A stretch of DNA of 64,000 bases. Source: Mycobacterium sp. IS-3022. Lineage in GTDB: Bacteria > Actinomycetota > Actinomycetes > Mycobacteriales > Mycobacteriaceae. The stretch's first letter is position 1. Every line of letters begins with the position of its first letter. Positions 43,782-52,947 of the stretch are shown one piece after another. The notes beneath the pieces are model-generated. The model had not been told where the DNA came from, made no database searches, and was given only the letters and a program-made list of their open reading frames with translations. The position numbers were made by a program, and so were the translations under genes. The stretch lies in contig NZ_LQIN01000005.1 in NCBI RefSeq assembly GCF_001500065.1, positions 82,830 to 146,829 of the forward strand, written 5' to 3'.

Positions 43782-45241
43782 CCGCCTCAGTGGTGATCAT
43801 CGGCGCCGGCTTCGCCGGGCTGGGCGCGGCAATCCGGCTGCGCCAGAGCGGCATCGAGGACTTCGTGATCCTCGAGCGTGCCAGCGCAGTGGGCGGCACC
43901 TGGCGCGACAACACCTACCCCGGCGCCGCCTGTGACATCCCGTCGCTGCTGTACTCGTACTCGTTCGCCCAGAATCCGGACTGGCCACAAGGATATTCGG
44001 GCAGCAACGACATCCTGGGCTACATCGAGTGGATGGTCGAGAAATTCGACCTGCGCCGGTTCATCCGGTTCGACACCGAAGTCACCGCGTTGTCGTTCGA
44101 TGAGTCCGACGGCGTGTGGTCGATCGCCACCGCTGCCGGACAAACCTATTCCGGTGTCTCGGTCATCATGGCCCAGGGACCGCTGTCGAACGCGAGCCTG
44201 CCAGCGATTCGCGGCCTCGAGACGTACACGGGCAAGAAGATCCACAGCGCCCGTTGGGATCACGAATACGATTTCAGCGGCAAGAGAATCGCCGTCATCG
44301 GAACCGGCGCCAGCGCGGTGCAGATCATCCCCGAGTTGGTCAAGACCGCCGCGCAGGTGAAGGTGTTCCAGCGCACTCCGGGCTGGGTGCTGCCGAGGTT
44401 GCAGTACCGCACGCCGGAGTGGAACAAGCGGCTCTACCGGCAGCTTCCGGTCACCCAGAGCGCGGCGCGCAAAGGTGTGTTCTGGGCCCATGAGTTCATG
44501 GCGCTCGGCTTGGTGTGGCCGACGGTGATGACTCGCGCGCTGCAGGGAATCGCGAAGATGCAGTTGCGCCTACAGGTCAAGGACCCGTGGATGCGACGCC
44601 AGCTCACCCCGCGATTCACCGCAGGCTGCAAACGGCTGCTGGTCACCAACGACTACTACCCCGCCCTGACCCAGGAGAACTGCAAGCTGATCACCTGGCC
44701 GATCGCGAGCTTGTGCCCCAATGGAATTCGCACCTCCGACGGCATCGAGCACCAGGTCGACGCGATCGTCTTCGCCACCGGCTTCGATGTGTGCAAGGCA
44801 GACACGCCGTTCCCCGTCACCGGGCTGGGCGGGCGCTCACTCGGCGACGAATGGTCCTCCGGCGCTTACGCATACAAGAGCACAAGCGTCGCCGGCTATC
44901 CGAATCTGTATCTGACCTTCGGTCCGAACTCGGGGCCGGGTCACAATTCGGCGCTGGTGTACATGGAGGCCCAGATCGAATACGCGGTGCGGGCGATCCG
45001 GACGTTGAACCGATGGGACCTGAAGTACCTCGACGTCCGCGACGATGCCCAACGCCGCTTCAACGAAGAGCTCCAGCAGCGGCTGGCGAAGACGACCTGG
45101 AACTCGGGATGCCGCAGCTGGTATCTGACCGACGACGGCTTCAACGCCACCATGTATCCCGGCTTCGCCACCCAGTACCTCAACCAGATGGCCGACCTGC
45201 ACTACCCCGACTACCGCGCTGTCCAGAAAGTGACGACATGA
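43778..45241 (+). CDS. flavin-containing monooxygenase (Baeyer-Villiger/MymA-like)
   Basis: This 487-residue class B flavoprotein monooxygenase has the FAD motif VVIIGAGFAGLGAAIRLR, the NADPH motif IAVIGTGASAVQIIPEL and the fingerprint YTGKKIHSARWDHEY, a version of FxGxxxHxxxW(P/D). VGGTWRDNTYPGAACDIPSL is typical of the group. It would insert oxygen next to a carbonyl or oxidise a soft nucleophile with NADPH and oxygen. It is similar in size to mycobacterial MymA/EthA enzymes. The ATG overlaps the diiron gene stop (ATGA), and its own stop overlaps the dehydrogenase start, so the three proteins are made together. Confidence 0.9.
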   Translation: MTASVVIIGAGFAGLGAAIRLRQSGIEDFVILERASAVGGTWRDNTYPGAACDIPSLLYSYSFAQNPDWPQGYSGSNDILGYIEWMVEKFDLRRFIRFDTEVTALSFDESDGVWSIATAAGQTYSGVSVIMAQGPLSNASLPAIRGLETYTGKKIHSARWDHEYDFSGKRIAVIGTGASAVQIIPELVKTAAQVKVFQRTPGWVLPRLQYRTPEWNKRLYRQLPVTQSAARKGVFWAHEFMALGLVWPTVMTRALQGIAKMQLRLQVKDPWMRRQLTPRFTAGCKRLLVTNDYYPALTQENCKLITWPIASLCPNGIRTSDGIEHQVDAIVFATGFDVCKADTPFPVTGLGGRSLGDEWSSGAYAYKSTSVAGYPNLYLTFGPNSGPGHNSALVYMEAQIEYAVRAIRTLNRWDLKYLDVRDDAQRRFNEELQQRLAKTTWNSGCRSWYLTDDGFNATMYPGFATQYLNQMADLHYPDYRAVQKVTT

Positions 45242-46383
45242 CCGAATACCGCTCCAGCTGGCTCGACGACGATCTCGACGCGCTCCGCGAACTCGCCCGA
45301 TCGTTCTGCGAGAAGGAGATCAAGCCCAACGCCGAGAGGTTCATCGATCAGCATCATGTCGACCGCGAGTTGTGGACGAAGGCCGGTGAGCTGGGCCTGC
45401 TGTGCATGTCGATCCCCGAGGAATACGGCGGCGGCGGAGGCACTTTCGCGCACGAAGCGGTTCTCATGGAGGAGCAGGCGCGCATCGGCGACACGTCGTG
45501 GGGCCAGTCGGTGCACAGCGGGATCGTCGCGCACTACCTCAACGCGTACGGCACCGACGAACAGAAGCGGCAGTGGCTGCCGAAGATGGCCAGCGGCGAG
45601 GTGGTCGCGGCGATCGCGATGACCGAGCCCGGTACCGGCTCAGATCTGCAGGCTGTCAAGACCAAAGCTATCCGCGAGGGTGACGAGTATGTGGTCAACG
45701 GTTCGAAGACCTTCATCACCAATGGTGCTCAGGCCGATCTGATCGTCGTCGTCGCCAAGACCGACACCTCCGAAGGTGCGAGCGGAATCTCGCTGGTGCT
45801 GGTCGAGGCCGACCGACCAGGGTTCCGGCGCGGACGCGTGCTGGACAAGATCGGCCAGAAGGGCCAGGACACCTCCGAACTGTTCTTCGAGGATGTCCGG
45901 ATTCCGACGTCGAACCTGCTCGGCACCGAGGAGGGCCAAGGGTTTGTTCAGCTCATGCTCCAACTGCCGCAGGAGCGGTTGATCATCGCGGTCGGTGCGG
46001 TTGCCGGCGTCGAGGAGGCATTGGCGCAGACCGTGCAATACACCAAGGACCGGCACGCGTTCGGCAAGCCGCTGTTCGCCTTCCAGAACACCAAGTTCAA
46101 ACTCGCCGAAGTGGCCACCGAGGCGCGCATTGCACGGGTGTTCGTCGACGACTGCGTGTCGCGGCATCTACGCGGCGAACTCGACATCCCGACGGTCGCG
46201 ATGGCGAAATGGTGGACGACCGAACGCTCGATGGCCGCGCTCGACGAATGCCTGCAACTCTACGGCGGCTATGGATACATGACCGAGTACCCGATCGCCC
46301 GGGCGTGGGCCGACAACCGGGTCCAGAAGATCTACGCCGGCACCAACGAAATCATGAAGGAAATCATCGCGCGCTCCCTCTAA
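45238..46383 (+). CDS. acyl-CoA dehydrogenase (long/branched-chain type)
   Basis: This 381-residue acyl-CoA dehydrogenase has AMTEPGTGSDLQAVKTKAI and YGGYGYMTEYPIARAWADNR. At the C-terminus the medium-chain catalytic glutamate position reads IYAGTNEIMKE, with alanine in place of the YEGT glutamate, but Glu246 in QLPQERLIIAVGA sits where isovaleryl-CoA and long-chain dehydrogenases carry theirs. A branched or long substrate is thus likely. The ATG at 45238 overlaps the monooxygenase stop; the frame is open far upstream, but that part lies inside the monooxygenase gene. It would take the acid product of the cluster into beta-oxidation after CoA activation. Confidence 0.92.
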   Translation: MTEYRSSWLDDDLDALRELARSFCEKEIKPNAERFIDQHHVDRELWTKAGELGLLCMSIPEEYGGGGGTFAHEAVLMEEQARIGDTSWGQSVHSGIVAHYLNAYGTDEQKRQWLPKMASGEVVAAIAMTEPGTGSDLQAVKTKAIREGDEYVVNGSKTFITNGAQADLIVVVAKTDTSEGASGISLVLVEADRPGFRRGRVLDKIGQKGQDTSELFFEDVRIPTSNLLGTEEGQGFVQLMLQLPQERLIIAVGAVAGVEEALAQTVQYTKDRHAFGKPLFAFQNTKFKLAEVATEARIARVFVDDCVSRHLRGELDIPTVAMAKWWTTERSMAALDECLQLYGGYGYMTEYPIARAWADNRVQKIYAGTNEIMKEIIARSL

Positions 46384-46429
46384 CGGTTATGGTCGCGCCC
46401 GGGGAATCTGCGTATCGCCGGCCGCGTCA

Positions 46430-47050
46430 TCAGCCCCGAGGCAGCAGGGCCGCGTCGAAGAACGCCAGCTCCAACCGCATCGCCCGCCGATAGGCGGTAC
46501 GCGCGGCGGGGACGTCGTCGGCGTGCTGATCGAGCAGTCGTTCCAGCAGTGCAGCCACTTCCTCGAAGCCCGGATCGGCATAGGTCTGCACCCATTGGGC
46601 GTACGGCCCGGCGCTGTCGGCGTCCAACGTGGTCCCGATGTGCGCGTAGAGCCGCATGCACGGTGTCATCGCCGCGCACACCACCCCGAGATCACCAGTG
46701 GCGGCGGTGGCCAGCAGGAACTCGGTGTAGGCCAGCGTCGCGGCGGCAGGCTCGACGCCAGCCATGTCGATCCCCCACGAGGCCGCATACGAGGCGTGCA
46801 ACCCGAGTTCCTCACGCACCCCGGCGAGCAGATCGGCGAACGTCAACAACGTGGCCGTGTCCGAGCTGCGGGCTAACGCCAAACCATAGGCACGGGCGAA
46901 CGATTCGAGGAAAAACGCATCCTGTGCGATATAGCCCGCGAAGAGATCGCGGTCCAGCGAGCCGTCTCCGATACCCCGTACGAACGGGTTGGCCAGCACC
47001 TCGGCCACCACCTCAGCGTTCTCCGTCCACAACTCAGTCGCGAGCGTCAT
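46430..47050 (-). CDS. tenA: TenA/thiaminase-2 family protein
   Basis: This 206-residue all-helical protein of the TenA family hydrolyses the aminopyrimidine of degraded thiamin for salvage. It has FAGYIAQDAFFLESFARAYG, DLGVVCAAMTPCMRLYAHIG with the conserved cysteine of the active site, and WVQTYADPGFEEVAALLERL. The final RRAMRLELAFFDAALL carries the conserved glutamate. The ATG at 47050 follows GGGAGG; a GTG four codons upstream is possible. No TPP riboswitch was recognised upstream and no other thiamin gene is near. Confidence 0.85.
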   Translation of the reverse strand: MTLATELWTENAEVVAEVLANPFVRGIGDGSLDRDLFAGYIAQDAFFLESFARAYGLALARSSDTATLLTFADLLAGVREELGLHASYAASWGIDMAGVEPAAATLAYTEFLLATAATGDLGVVCAAMTPCMRLYAHIGTTLDADSAGPYAQWVQTYADPGFEEVAALLERLLDQHADDVPAARTAYRRAMRLELAFFDAALLPRG

Positions 47051-47143
47051 GCCGCCTCCCACGCCATCTCGCAGAACTCGAGCACCTTACGAACTCTAGT
47101 CGTGCGGCACTTGCCGATGGTTGGGGCCGAGGCGCGTAGGTCT

Positions 47144-47581
47144 CTAAGCCGTGATGCGCATCTCGGCACCCGGATGGGAGCTGAGAGTCACGACGACCGT
47201 GCCACTACCGGTCTCGAACGTCGTGCTGGCGTAACCGATGAAACCGTAGTGCCCGTCGATCGTCGACACGGCGGTGATGTCGCGGCTTCCCGACGCACCA
47301 GTGTCGAGATTCACCCAGTCGGCGCTCACGGTGAGTGCGCACGAACCGTCGTAAACGCCGGCGTCGTAGTGAATGGCAACGCGGACACCATCCTCGACAC
47401 GATCGCCGACCTGCACGGGGGCCACCTGTGCCTCGGCGCTGACAGTGCCGGCACACGTCGAGGAAGCCACGACCGGAACTCGGTCGAGTTGTGCGAAGCC
47501 CTCCGCGTGCGCCGTTGCCGCCCACAACCAGGGCACAGTCAGCGCGACGGCGAGCGCGCCGGCAGCGCGAAACGAAGGCAT
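47144..47581 (-). CDS. secreted protein of unknown function
   Basis: This 145-residue exported protein begins MPSFRAAGALAVALTVPWLW and AATAHAEGF, a Sec signal peptide with cleavage after AHA near residue 28. The mature protein is beta-rich with two cysteines (STCAGTVSAEA and GSCALTVSADW) that may form a disulfide. It ends GTVVVTLSSHPGAEMRITA. No family was recognised. I placed the start at the ATG at 47581, as the upstream extension is hydrophilic and would bury the signal. It is transcribed alone. Confidence 0.72.
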   Translation of the reverse strand: MPSFRAAGALAVALTVPWLWAATAHAEGFAQLDRVPVVASSTCAGTVSAEAQVAPVQVGDRVEDGVRVAIHYDAGVYDGSCALTVSADWVNLDTGASGSRDITAVSTIDGHYGFIGYASTTFETGSGTVVVTLSSHPGAEMRITA

Positions 47582-47711
47582 ACCCCTGTGATCGTCGGCG
47601 ACTACGGCCGTGTTAGCGGGGTGGGAATTTGCATGCCAACGCAGCGATGACTCTGCCCGCAGCCGCGGGTCTATTTGTTGACAGTGACCACGACGTATCA
47701 GGAGTCCGCGC

Positions 47712-48323
47712 ATGGGCCTCATCTACCTAGAGCTGTTCGCCACCCTCGATCTCGTGGGGCAGGCACCCGGCGGTCCCGACGAGGACCCGGTGGGGTTTCC
47801 GTTCGGCGGATGGCAGGCGCCGCTGATGGAGGAAACCACCGGCGCCCAGATCGCGGATGCATACGAGGGCACAGACGCGCTGCTGCTCGGGCGGCGCACG
47901 TATGACATCTTCGCCGCCTATTGGCCCCACCAGGAGGGTGAGATCGCGACGCTCTTCAACCGTGTGCCGAAGTACGTCGCCTCGCGCGGCAAGCCCGACC
48001 TCTCGTGGGCCGGCTCTACGCAGCTGGGCCCCGACTTGGGCGACGCCGTGCGCAAGGTCCGTGACCGGCACGAGCACGTGAAGGTGGTCGGCAGCCTGAA
48101 CCTGGTGCAGACCCTGCTGCGCGAGAAGCTCTTCGACCGTATAGACCTCTGGGTGCACCCGATCATGCTCGGCGTCGGAAAGAAGGTTTTCGACGACGGC
48201 ACCGTGCCCACCAACGTCGCGCTCCTCGAACCACCGGCAGTCAGTCCCAAGGGGACCGTGTACTTGCGCTACGGTCTCGCCGACGGCATCCCGGCGACTG
48301 GGGACATGAGTGCGTCGGATTGA
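47712..48323 (+). CDS. dihydrofolate-reductase-fold (RibD C-terminal-like) protein
   Basis: This 203-residue protein of the RibD-C/DHFR-like family binds NADPH and in mycobacteria reduces pterin- or flavin-precursor-like substrates. It has IYLELFATLDLVGQAPGGPD, DALLLGRRTYDIFAAYWP and HVKVVGSLNLVQTLLREKLF, and then DLWVHPIMLGVGKKVFDDGT. Such proteins are usually encoded alone, as here, and several are general stress-associated. The start ATG at 47712 is unambiguous. Confidence 0.87.
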   Translation: MGLIYLELFATLDLVGQAPGGPDEDPVGFPFGGWQAPLMEETTGAQIADAYEGTDALLLGRRTYDIFAAYWPHQEGEIATLFNRVPKYVASRGKPDLSWAGSTQLGPDLGDAVRKVRDRHEHVKVVGSLNLVQTLLREKLFDRIDLWVHPIMLGVGKKVFDDGTVPTNVALLEPPAVSPKGTVYLRYGLADGIPATGDMSASD

Positions 48324-48420
48324 CGGTAGCTGTCGACACTGAATCCACCTTCGGTTGACCGGAACAAGCCATCACCACGCGCAGCGCATGACAGGCTGAT
48401 GGTCGAACGAAAGGCCAGTG

Positions 48421-50721
48421 ATGTTCGACCCGAAGACGGTCATCGCGGAGATGACGCTTGCGGAGAAGGCCGCGCTCGTCACCGGCGGCGACATGTGGTC
48501 GACAGTGGGGATCGATCGGTTGAACGTGCCGTCGCTGACGTTGACCGATGGACCGCACGGCGTGCGGCGGATGGCTGAAGGTGCTGCGCCGCAGGACTTC
48601 TACGAGTGCGAGCCGGCAACGGCATTCCCGACGGCAGCGGCGACCGGATCATCATGGGACCCGCGACTGCTCGATGAGATCGGCTCCGCGCTGGGCGCAG
48701 AGAGCCGCACATTGGGAGTCGACGTCCTGCTGGGCCCGGGCGTGAACATCAAGCGGAGCCCGTTGTGCGGACGCAACTTCGAGTACTTCTCCGAAGATCC
48801 GGTGTTGTCGGGCCAACTGGGCGCCGCATGGGTGCGCGGTCTTCAGCGCTGCGGTGTCGGCGCATCGGTCAAACACTTCGCGGCCAACAATCAAGAGACC
48901 AATCGCATGCGGGTCAGCGCAGAGGTCGATGAACGGACACTGCGTGAAATCTACCTGCCGGCATTCGAGCACATCGTTCGGGACGCAAAGCCGGCCACGG
49001 TGATGGCGGCCTACAACGCCGTCAACGGTGTTCCGGCAGCCCAGAATCCGTGGCTACTCACCGAGATCCTTCGGGCCGACTGGCAGTTCGCCGGCGTCGT
49101 CGTGTCCGACTGGGGCGCGGTGGTCGACCCGATTGCGTCCCTGCAAGCCGGGCTCGATCTCGTCATGCCCGGGACCCGCGGCGGTGCGGCAGCGGCGACC
49201 GTGCTGCAGTCCGTCGCCAGCGGAACTCTCGAGGAGTCGGTTGTCGACCGAGCCGCTGAGCGGATCCTGGCGATGGCAGCGCGTCTGCTCGACAACCGCG
49301 GCACAGACATCGGGGTGGTCGACCGGGACGCTCATCATCGACTGGCTCGCCGGGCTGCCGCCGAATCGGCCGTGCTCCTCACCAATGACGGTCTGCTTCC
49401 GCTTGATTCGGCCCTTCCCGGACCGGTGGCGGTCATCGGGGAGTTCGCCCGGACCCCGCGCTACCAAGGAGGCGGAAGCTCCCACGTGCGGCCAACCCGC
49501 GTCGAATCAGCACTGACCGAACTGACGGCCATCGTCGACGGTCGGTGCGAGATCCGATTCGCACCCGGGTTCGCCCTCGACGACTCAGCGTCCGCAGCGT
49601 TGCTCGCCGATGCCGTTGCGGCGGCACGGGACGCTGAGGTCGTACTGATGTTCCTCGGCCTACCTGACGCCTCCGAATCTGAGGGCTTCGACCGCACGAC
49701 GCTCGAACTGCCCGCCGATCAACTCCGAGTGCTCGACGCAGTGGCCTCCGTGAATCCCAACATCGCGGTGGTCCTGAACAACGGCGGTGTCGTGCTGACC
49801 GCCGGTGTCGAGCAGCACGCCCGCGCCGTCCTCGAGATGTGGTTAGCAGGACAAGGAGGCGGCGGTGCGGCTGCCGACATCCTGTTCGGACTGGCCGAAC
49901 CGGGCGGGCGGCTCGCCGAGACGATTCCGTTGGCGTTGACCGACACTCCGGCCTACTGCAACTTCCCCGGCACCGCGCAGCGGGTGCTCTACGGCGAGCG
50001 GCACTACGTCGGCTACCGCTGGTACGACGCGACACATCGCCCGGTCGCCCACCCATTCGGACATGGGCTGTCCTACACCACCTTCGACTACGGCGACCTT
50101 CGTGCTGACGTGCCGGATCCCGATCTGAACGAGGCGACCGTGTCGTTCACCGTAACCAACACCGGCGACCGGGCCGGAAGCGACGTCGCCCAGATTTACG
50201 TCAGCGATCTCGCCGCGTCGGTCGACCGGCCGCAGCGGGAACTCAAGGCATTCCGCAAAGTGCATTTGGCTCCTGGGCAAAGCCGTCAGATCGAAATCCA
50301 ATTGGTCGAGCGTGATTTCGCGTTCTGGGACGACGAGCGTCGGGCATGGACCGTCGAGCCGGGCACCTTCCGGATTGCAGTCGGCGCGTCCTCACGTGAC
50401 CTGCGTCTGACGGTCGACATCGACCTCACCGTGCCCGCTCCCGCCTTACCCCTGACGCTCGACTCGTCAATCGGCGAGTGGATGGCCAGCTCGGACGGAC
50501 GCGAGGCATTACTGAGATGGATGGCGGAAAGCGACAACGATCACGCATCAACGCTGCAGCAGCACCCCGAATTGCTGCGCATGGTGGCGTCGATGCCGCT
50601 GAGCCACGTGCTGGCCCTCTCGGGGCAAACGCTGCCGTCGGCCGCCACCACGGCGCTGCTCAACGCGGTGAGCGATGGTTCGTCCGGTGGCCCACGATCC
50701 GCGGTCGCCCGCAAGCATTGA
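48421..50721 (+). CDS. glycoside hydrolase family 3 beta-glucosidase
   Basis: This 766-residue GH3 enzyme hydrolyses terminal beta-glucosides with retention. The N-terminal barrel carries NRLNVPSLTLTDGPHGVRRM-like loops and KHFAANNQETNR, and the nucleophile is Asp230 in GVVVSDWGAVVDP. The alpha/beta sandwich domain follows with VLLTNDGLLPLD and VVLNNGGVV, then a fibronectin-like domain (YVSDLAASVDRPQRELKAFR). A final 80-residue extension after FRIAVGASSRDL is unusual but seen in some actinobacterial enzymes. No signal peptide is present, so it is probably intracellular and acts on imported sugars. ATG at 48421 follows AAAGG. Confidence 0.92.
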   Translation: MFDPKTVIAEMTLAEKAALVTGGDMWSTVGIDRLNVPSLTLTDGPHGVRRMAEGAAPQDFYECEPATAFPTAAATGSSWDPRLLDEIGSALGAESRTLGVDVLLGPGVNIKRSPLCGRNFEYFSEDPVLSGQLGAAWVRGLQRCGVGASVKHFAANNQETNRMRVSAEVDERTLREIYLPAFEHIVRDAKPATVMAAYNAVNGVPAAQNPWLLTEILRADWQFAGVVVSDWGAVVDPIASLQAGLDLVMPGTRGGAAAATVLQSVASGTLEESVVDRAAERILAMAARLLDNRGTDIGVVDRDAHHRLARRAAAESAVLLTNDGLLPLDSALPGPVAVIGEFARTPRYQGGGSSHVRPTRVESALTELTAIVDGRCEIRFAPGFALDDSASAALLADAVAAARDAEVVLMFLGLPDASESEGFDRTTLELPADQLRVLDAVASVNPNIAVVLNNGGVVLTAGVEQHARAVLEMWLAGQGGGGAAADILFGLAEPGGRLAETIPLALTDTPAYCNFPGTAQRVLYGERHYVGYRWYDATHRPVAHPFGHGLSYTTFDYGDLRADVPDPDLNEATVSFTVTNTGDRAGSDVAQIYVSDLAASVDRPQRELKAFRKVHLAPGQSRQIEIQLVERDFAFWDDERRAWTVEPGTFRIAVGASSRDLRLTVDIDLTVPAPALPLTLDSSIGEWMASSDGREALLRWMAESDNDHASTLQQHPELLRMVASMPLSHVLALSGQTLPSAATTALLNAVSDGSSGGPRSAVARKH

Positions 50722-50880
50722 TCAGTCGAAGTGCCGGCCGACATCCGTCCGCTTGTGGAGGTCGCGCACCACATCGTTCGCGCCGGCTCCAGCAATTCGG
50801 TACTAAAGCGTGTGCGATCCGCCCGCATTCCGTTGTGCGTGAGATGCGGCCGACGCCAAGAGTGGCCCGGCCACCTCGGA

Positions 50881-51279
50881 TCAGTCGCGATCGTAATGAC
50901 ACACGGCTTCCAGCATGATCCCGAAGGGATCGAGCCAGAACGTGGCGTAATACGGCGGCGGGTATTCCGGAAAGTACCGCGGCGGATGGATCACGTTTCC
51001 GTTTCGTGACAGCACGTGGCGATGTACCCGATCGACATCTCCCCGCGTCTTCACCATGAAAGCCAAGTGCTGCAGGCCCGTCTTGTCGCGCGAGTACGAC
51101 GTCGGCTCTGCGGCCGGATACAAGAACAGATACGTCCCGGGCTTTCCGCCCGCGGGCTTATAGGCGCACTGATCATCCGCAGCGAGGAACACCTCGAAAT
51201 CCAGCAACGGCAACAGTTCGCCGTAATATGCCTGCGCGCGTGCAAGATCCGGAACATTCAGCCCAATATGACCGAGCAC
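50881..51279 (-). CDS. VOC-family (glyoxalase-like) protein
   Basis: This 132-residue VOC protein begins VLGHIGLNVPDLARAQAYYG after the GTG at 51279, which follows GCAGGA by eight bases. The first module ends KPGTYLFLYPAAEPTSYS and the second has GLQHLAFMVKTRGDVDRVHR and FWLDPFGIMLEAVCHYD, with the metal-binding histidine and glutamate in place. The reaction is unknown. It converges on the beta-glucosidase gene with a 159-base gap, in which a GTGGCC-C-GGCCAC repeat is the only notable sequence. Confidence 0.84.
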   Translation of the reverse strand: MLGHIGLNVPDLARAQAYYGELLPLLDFEVFLAADDQCAYKPAGGKPGTYLFLYPAAEPTSYSRDKTGLQHLAFMVKTRGDVDRVHRHVLSRNGNVIHPPRYFPEYPPPYYATFWLDPFGIMLEAVCHYDRD

Positions 51280-51365
51280 GCCAGGTATCCTGCCACAGCA
51301 CTCGCCTAGCCAAAGGCGCTCAACGGTCGCCAAACCGGCGCCGATCTCAGCGCCAATGATTGGGG

Positions 51366-51863
51366 TCAGGCCTCGTGTCCCGGCGTCAGGTCGCGAACGT
51401 CAGCGAAGGTGACCCAGTCGTCGAGTGCATCTGGCGATTCGCCGGCTACAGGTTCAAGTAAGTGACCGACGTGATCGCCGAGATCGAAGCGACGACGTAT
51501 CACCCCGATGAACCACGCGTCGGCGTCATCGAGAACCGGTAGCCCTTGGGGCCCGCTGTGCCATGCGCAGCGGTCGAATTTGTTGATGCGATCGCCGGTC
51601 TCGCTGCCGAACAGCTGCGCCAATAAGAGATGCCGGCGGGCTACCACATGGACGGCCAAGTGTGTCGCGTTCTGCGCCACACGAAATGTGTGGTTCTTTT
51701 TCGACAGGCCGATCATGAAACGCGATGGATTGATGCTGGTTTGACTGGCGAACCCGACCAGACATCCTGCGGTGTCATCACCGGCACGCGTGGTGACCAA
51801 GAACATCGGATAGTCCAGCCTCGCGACCAGTGCCTCGAACGGCCCGCTACCCGATTCCGACAT
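51366..51863 (-). CDS. flavin reductase-like FMN-binding protein
   Basis: This protein of about 165 residues belongs to the flavin reductase-like domain family (split beta-barrel), which reduces or binds FMN for two-component oxygenases. It has ALVARLDYPMFLVTTRAGDD, CLVGFASQTSINPSRFMIGL and THLAVHVVARRHLLLAQLFG, then WHSGPQGLPVLDDADAWFIG. The ATG at 51863 (MSESGSG) was chosen, an earlier start at 51887 being possible. No partner oxygenase lies beside it. Confidence 0.83.
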   Translation of the reverse strand: MSESGSGPFEALVARLDYPMFLVTTRAGDDTAGCLVGFASQTSINPSRFMIGLSKKNHTFRVAQNATHLAVHVVARRHLLLAQLFGSETGDRINKFDRCAWHSGPQGLPVLDDADAWFIGVIRRRFDLGDHVGHLLEPVAGESPDALDDWVTFADVRDLTPGHEA

Positions 51864-52083
51864 CGCCTGCAGTATGTCTGCCGCCACACCGGTTCGAGTG
51901 CAATTCGGCGACTGCGGATCGGCTTGAAATTAAGGCGGTTCACCCCGACCACCCAGTCCGCGGTAGCAGGTGTGGCCGCGATCGCGGACGCCGAAAGCGC
52001 CACTCTCGCACGGCTTCGCGACATCGGAGACTCGCCCGGCGTGGCTACACCGTTAACAGGAGTCTCATTGTTAACATCCTGCC

Positions 52084-52893
52084 GTGGAGGGCCCGCCGGA
52101 GACACATAGCCTTCGGCCATCGCGCCCGGTCTCCCGGCGCGATGCATTGCGGTATGCAGCCGCCGCGTCGGCGCTGGCCGGGTTGGGTGCCGCCGCGACA
52201 GGCGTCGGCGGGCCTGCCGCCTCGGCCGCCGCTCCAACTCTCATCGACTACGCCATGCGCCAGATTCCGCCCCAAGACATCCGAGCCGCCGGCCACTCCG
52301 GGGTGATCAACTACGTATCCACGTCGCGGCCCGGCTCGTCCTTCGGCGCCAAGCCGATCACCCTGCCCTACGCCAAGTCCCTGACCGCCGCCGGTTTGGT
52401 CATCGTCAGCAACTACCAATACGGAAAGCCGGGAGGGACAGCGCCGTCGGACTTCACGCGTGGCTACGCCGGCGGTGTCGCCGACGCGCGCACCGCCTGG
52501 CACCTGCACACCGCGGCCGGTGGTGGCCGGAGCGCACCGATCTTCTTCAGCGTCGACGACGATATCGACCGCACTACGTGGAACGATCTGGCGCTGCCGT
52601 GGTTTCGGGGAATCAACTCGGTACTCGGCGCGCAGCGCACCGGTATCTACGGAGGAATCAATCCCTGTCAGTGGGCCGCGGCCGATGGTGTCATCGGGCG
52701 CTCAAAATCGCCCGGCCACGTCTGGGCGTGGCAGACGCGGTCCTGGTCGCGCGGTCAGATCTACCCCGCGGCGGTGTTGTACCAGCGCATCATCGACACC
52801 GCCTCGAATCCGGGACCGGTGGTCGGGGGCATCCGCGTCGACGTCAACGACGTCCTGGCCAGCGATTGCGGCCAGTGGAATCTACATCCGTGA
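52084..52893 (+). CDS. Tat-exported DUF1906 protein (Rv2525c-like)
   Basis: This 269-residue exported protein has a Tat signal, PVSRRDALRYAAAASALAGL, with the twin arginine near residue 18. The DUF1906 glycoside-hydrolase-like barrel follows: LIDYAMRQIPPQDIRAAGHS, VINYVSTSRPG, KSLTAAGLVIVSNYQYG, APIFFSVDDDIDRTTWNDLA and HVWAWQTRSWSRGQIYP. Family members such as Rv2525c are Tat substrates linked to cell-wall metabolism. The GTG start at 52084 is upstream of the twin arginine. It converges on a peptidoglycan-hydrolase-like gene. Confidence 0.88.
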   Translation: MEGPPETHSLRPSRPVSRRDALRYAAAASALAGLGAAATGVGGPAASAAAPTLIDYAMRQIPPQDIRAAGHSGVINYVSTSRPGSSFGAKPITLPYAKSLTAAGLVIVSNYQYGKPGGTAPSDFTRGYAGGVADARTAWHLHTAAGGGRSAPIFFSVDDDIDRTTWNDLALPWFRGINSVLGAQRTGIYGGINPCQWAAADGVIGRSKSPGHVWAWQTRSWSRGQIYPAAVLYQRIIDTASNPGPVVGGIRVDVNDVLASDCGQWNLHP

Positions 52894-52895
52894 GG

Positions 52896-52913
52896 GCGGC
52901 AATGCGGTGCCGC
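52896..52913. terminator. hairpin between convergent genes
   Basis: GCGGCA-ATGCGG-TGCCGC lies directly after the DUF1906 stop and before the end of the oppositely oriented gene at 52948. Confidence 0.45.
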
Positions 52914-52947
52914 GCTTCATACGGTGCGTCGTGACGCGATTCGTGGG

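Noticed and set aside
44515..45237. Upstream extension of the acyl-CoA dehydrogenase frame
   Set aside because: It lies wholly within the flavin monooxygenase gene in another frame; the ATGA overlap at 45238 gives the right start.
41816..46383. Identity with the mymA operon of M. tuberculosis
   Set aside because: An esterase and an FMO are shared in type, but the diiron protein, the acyl-CoA dehydrogenase and the TetR regulator are not part of that operon as I know it.
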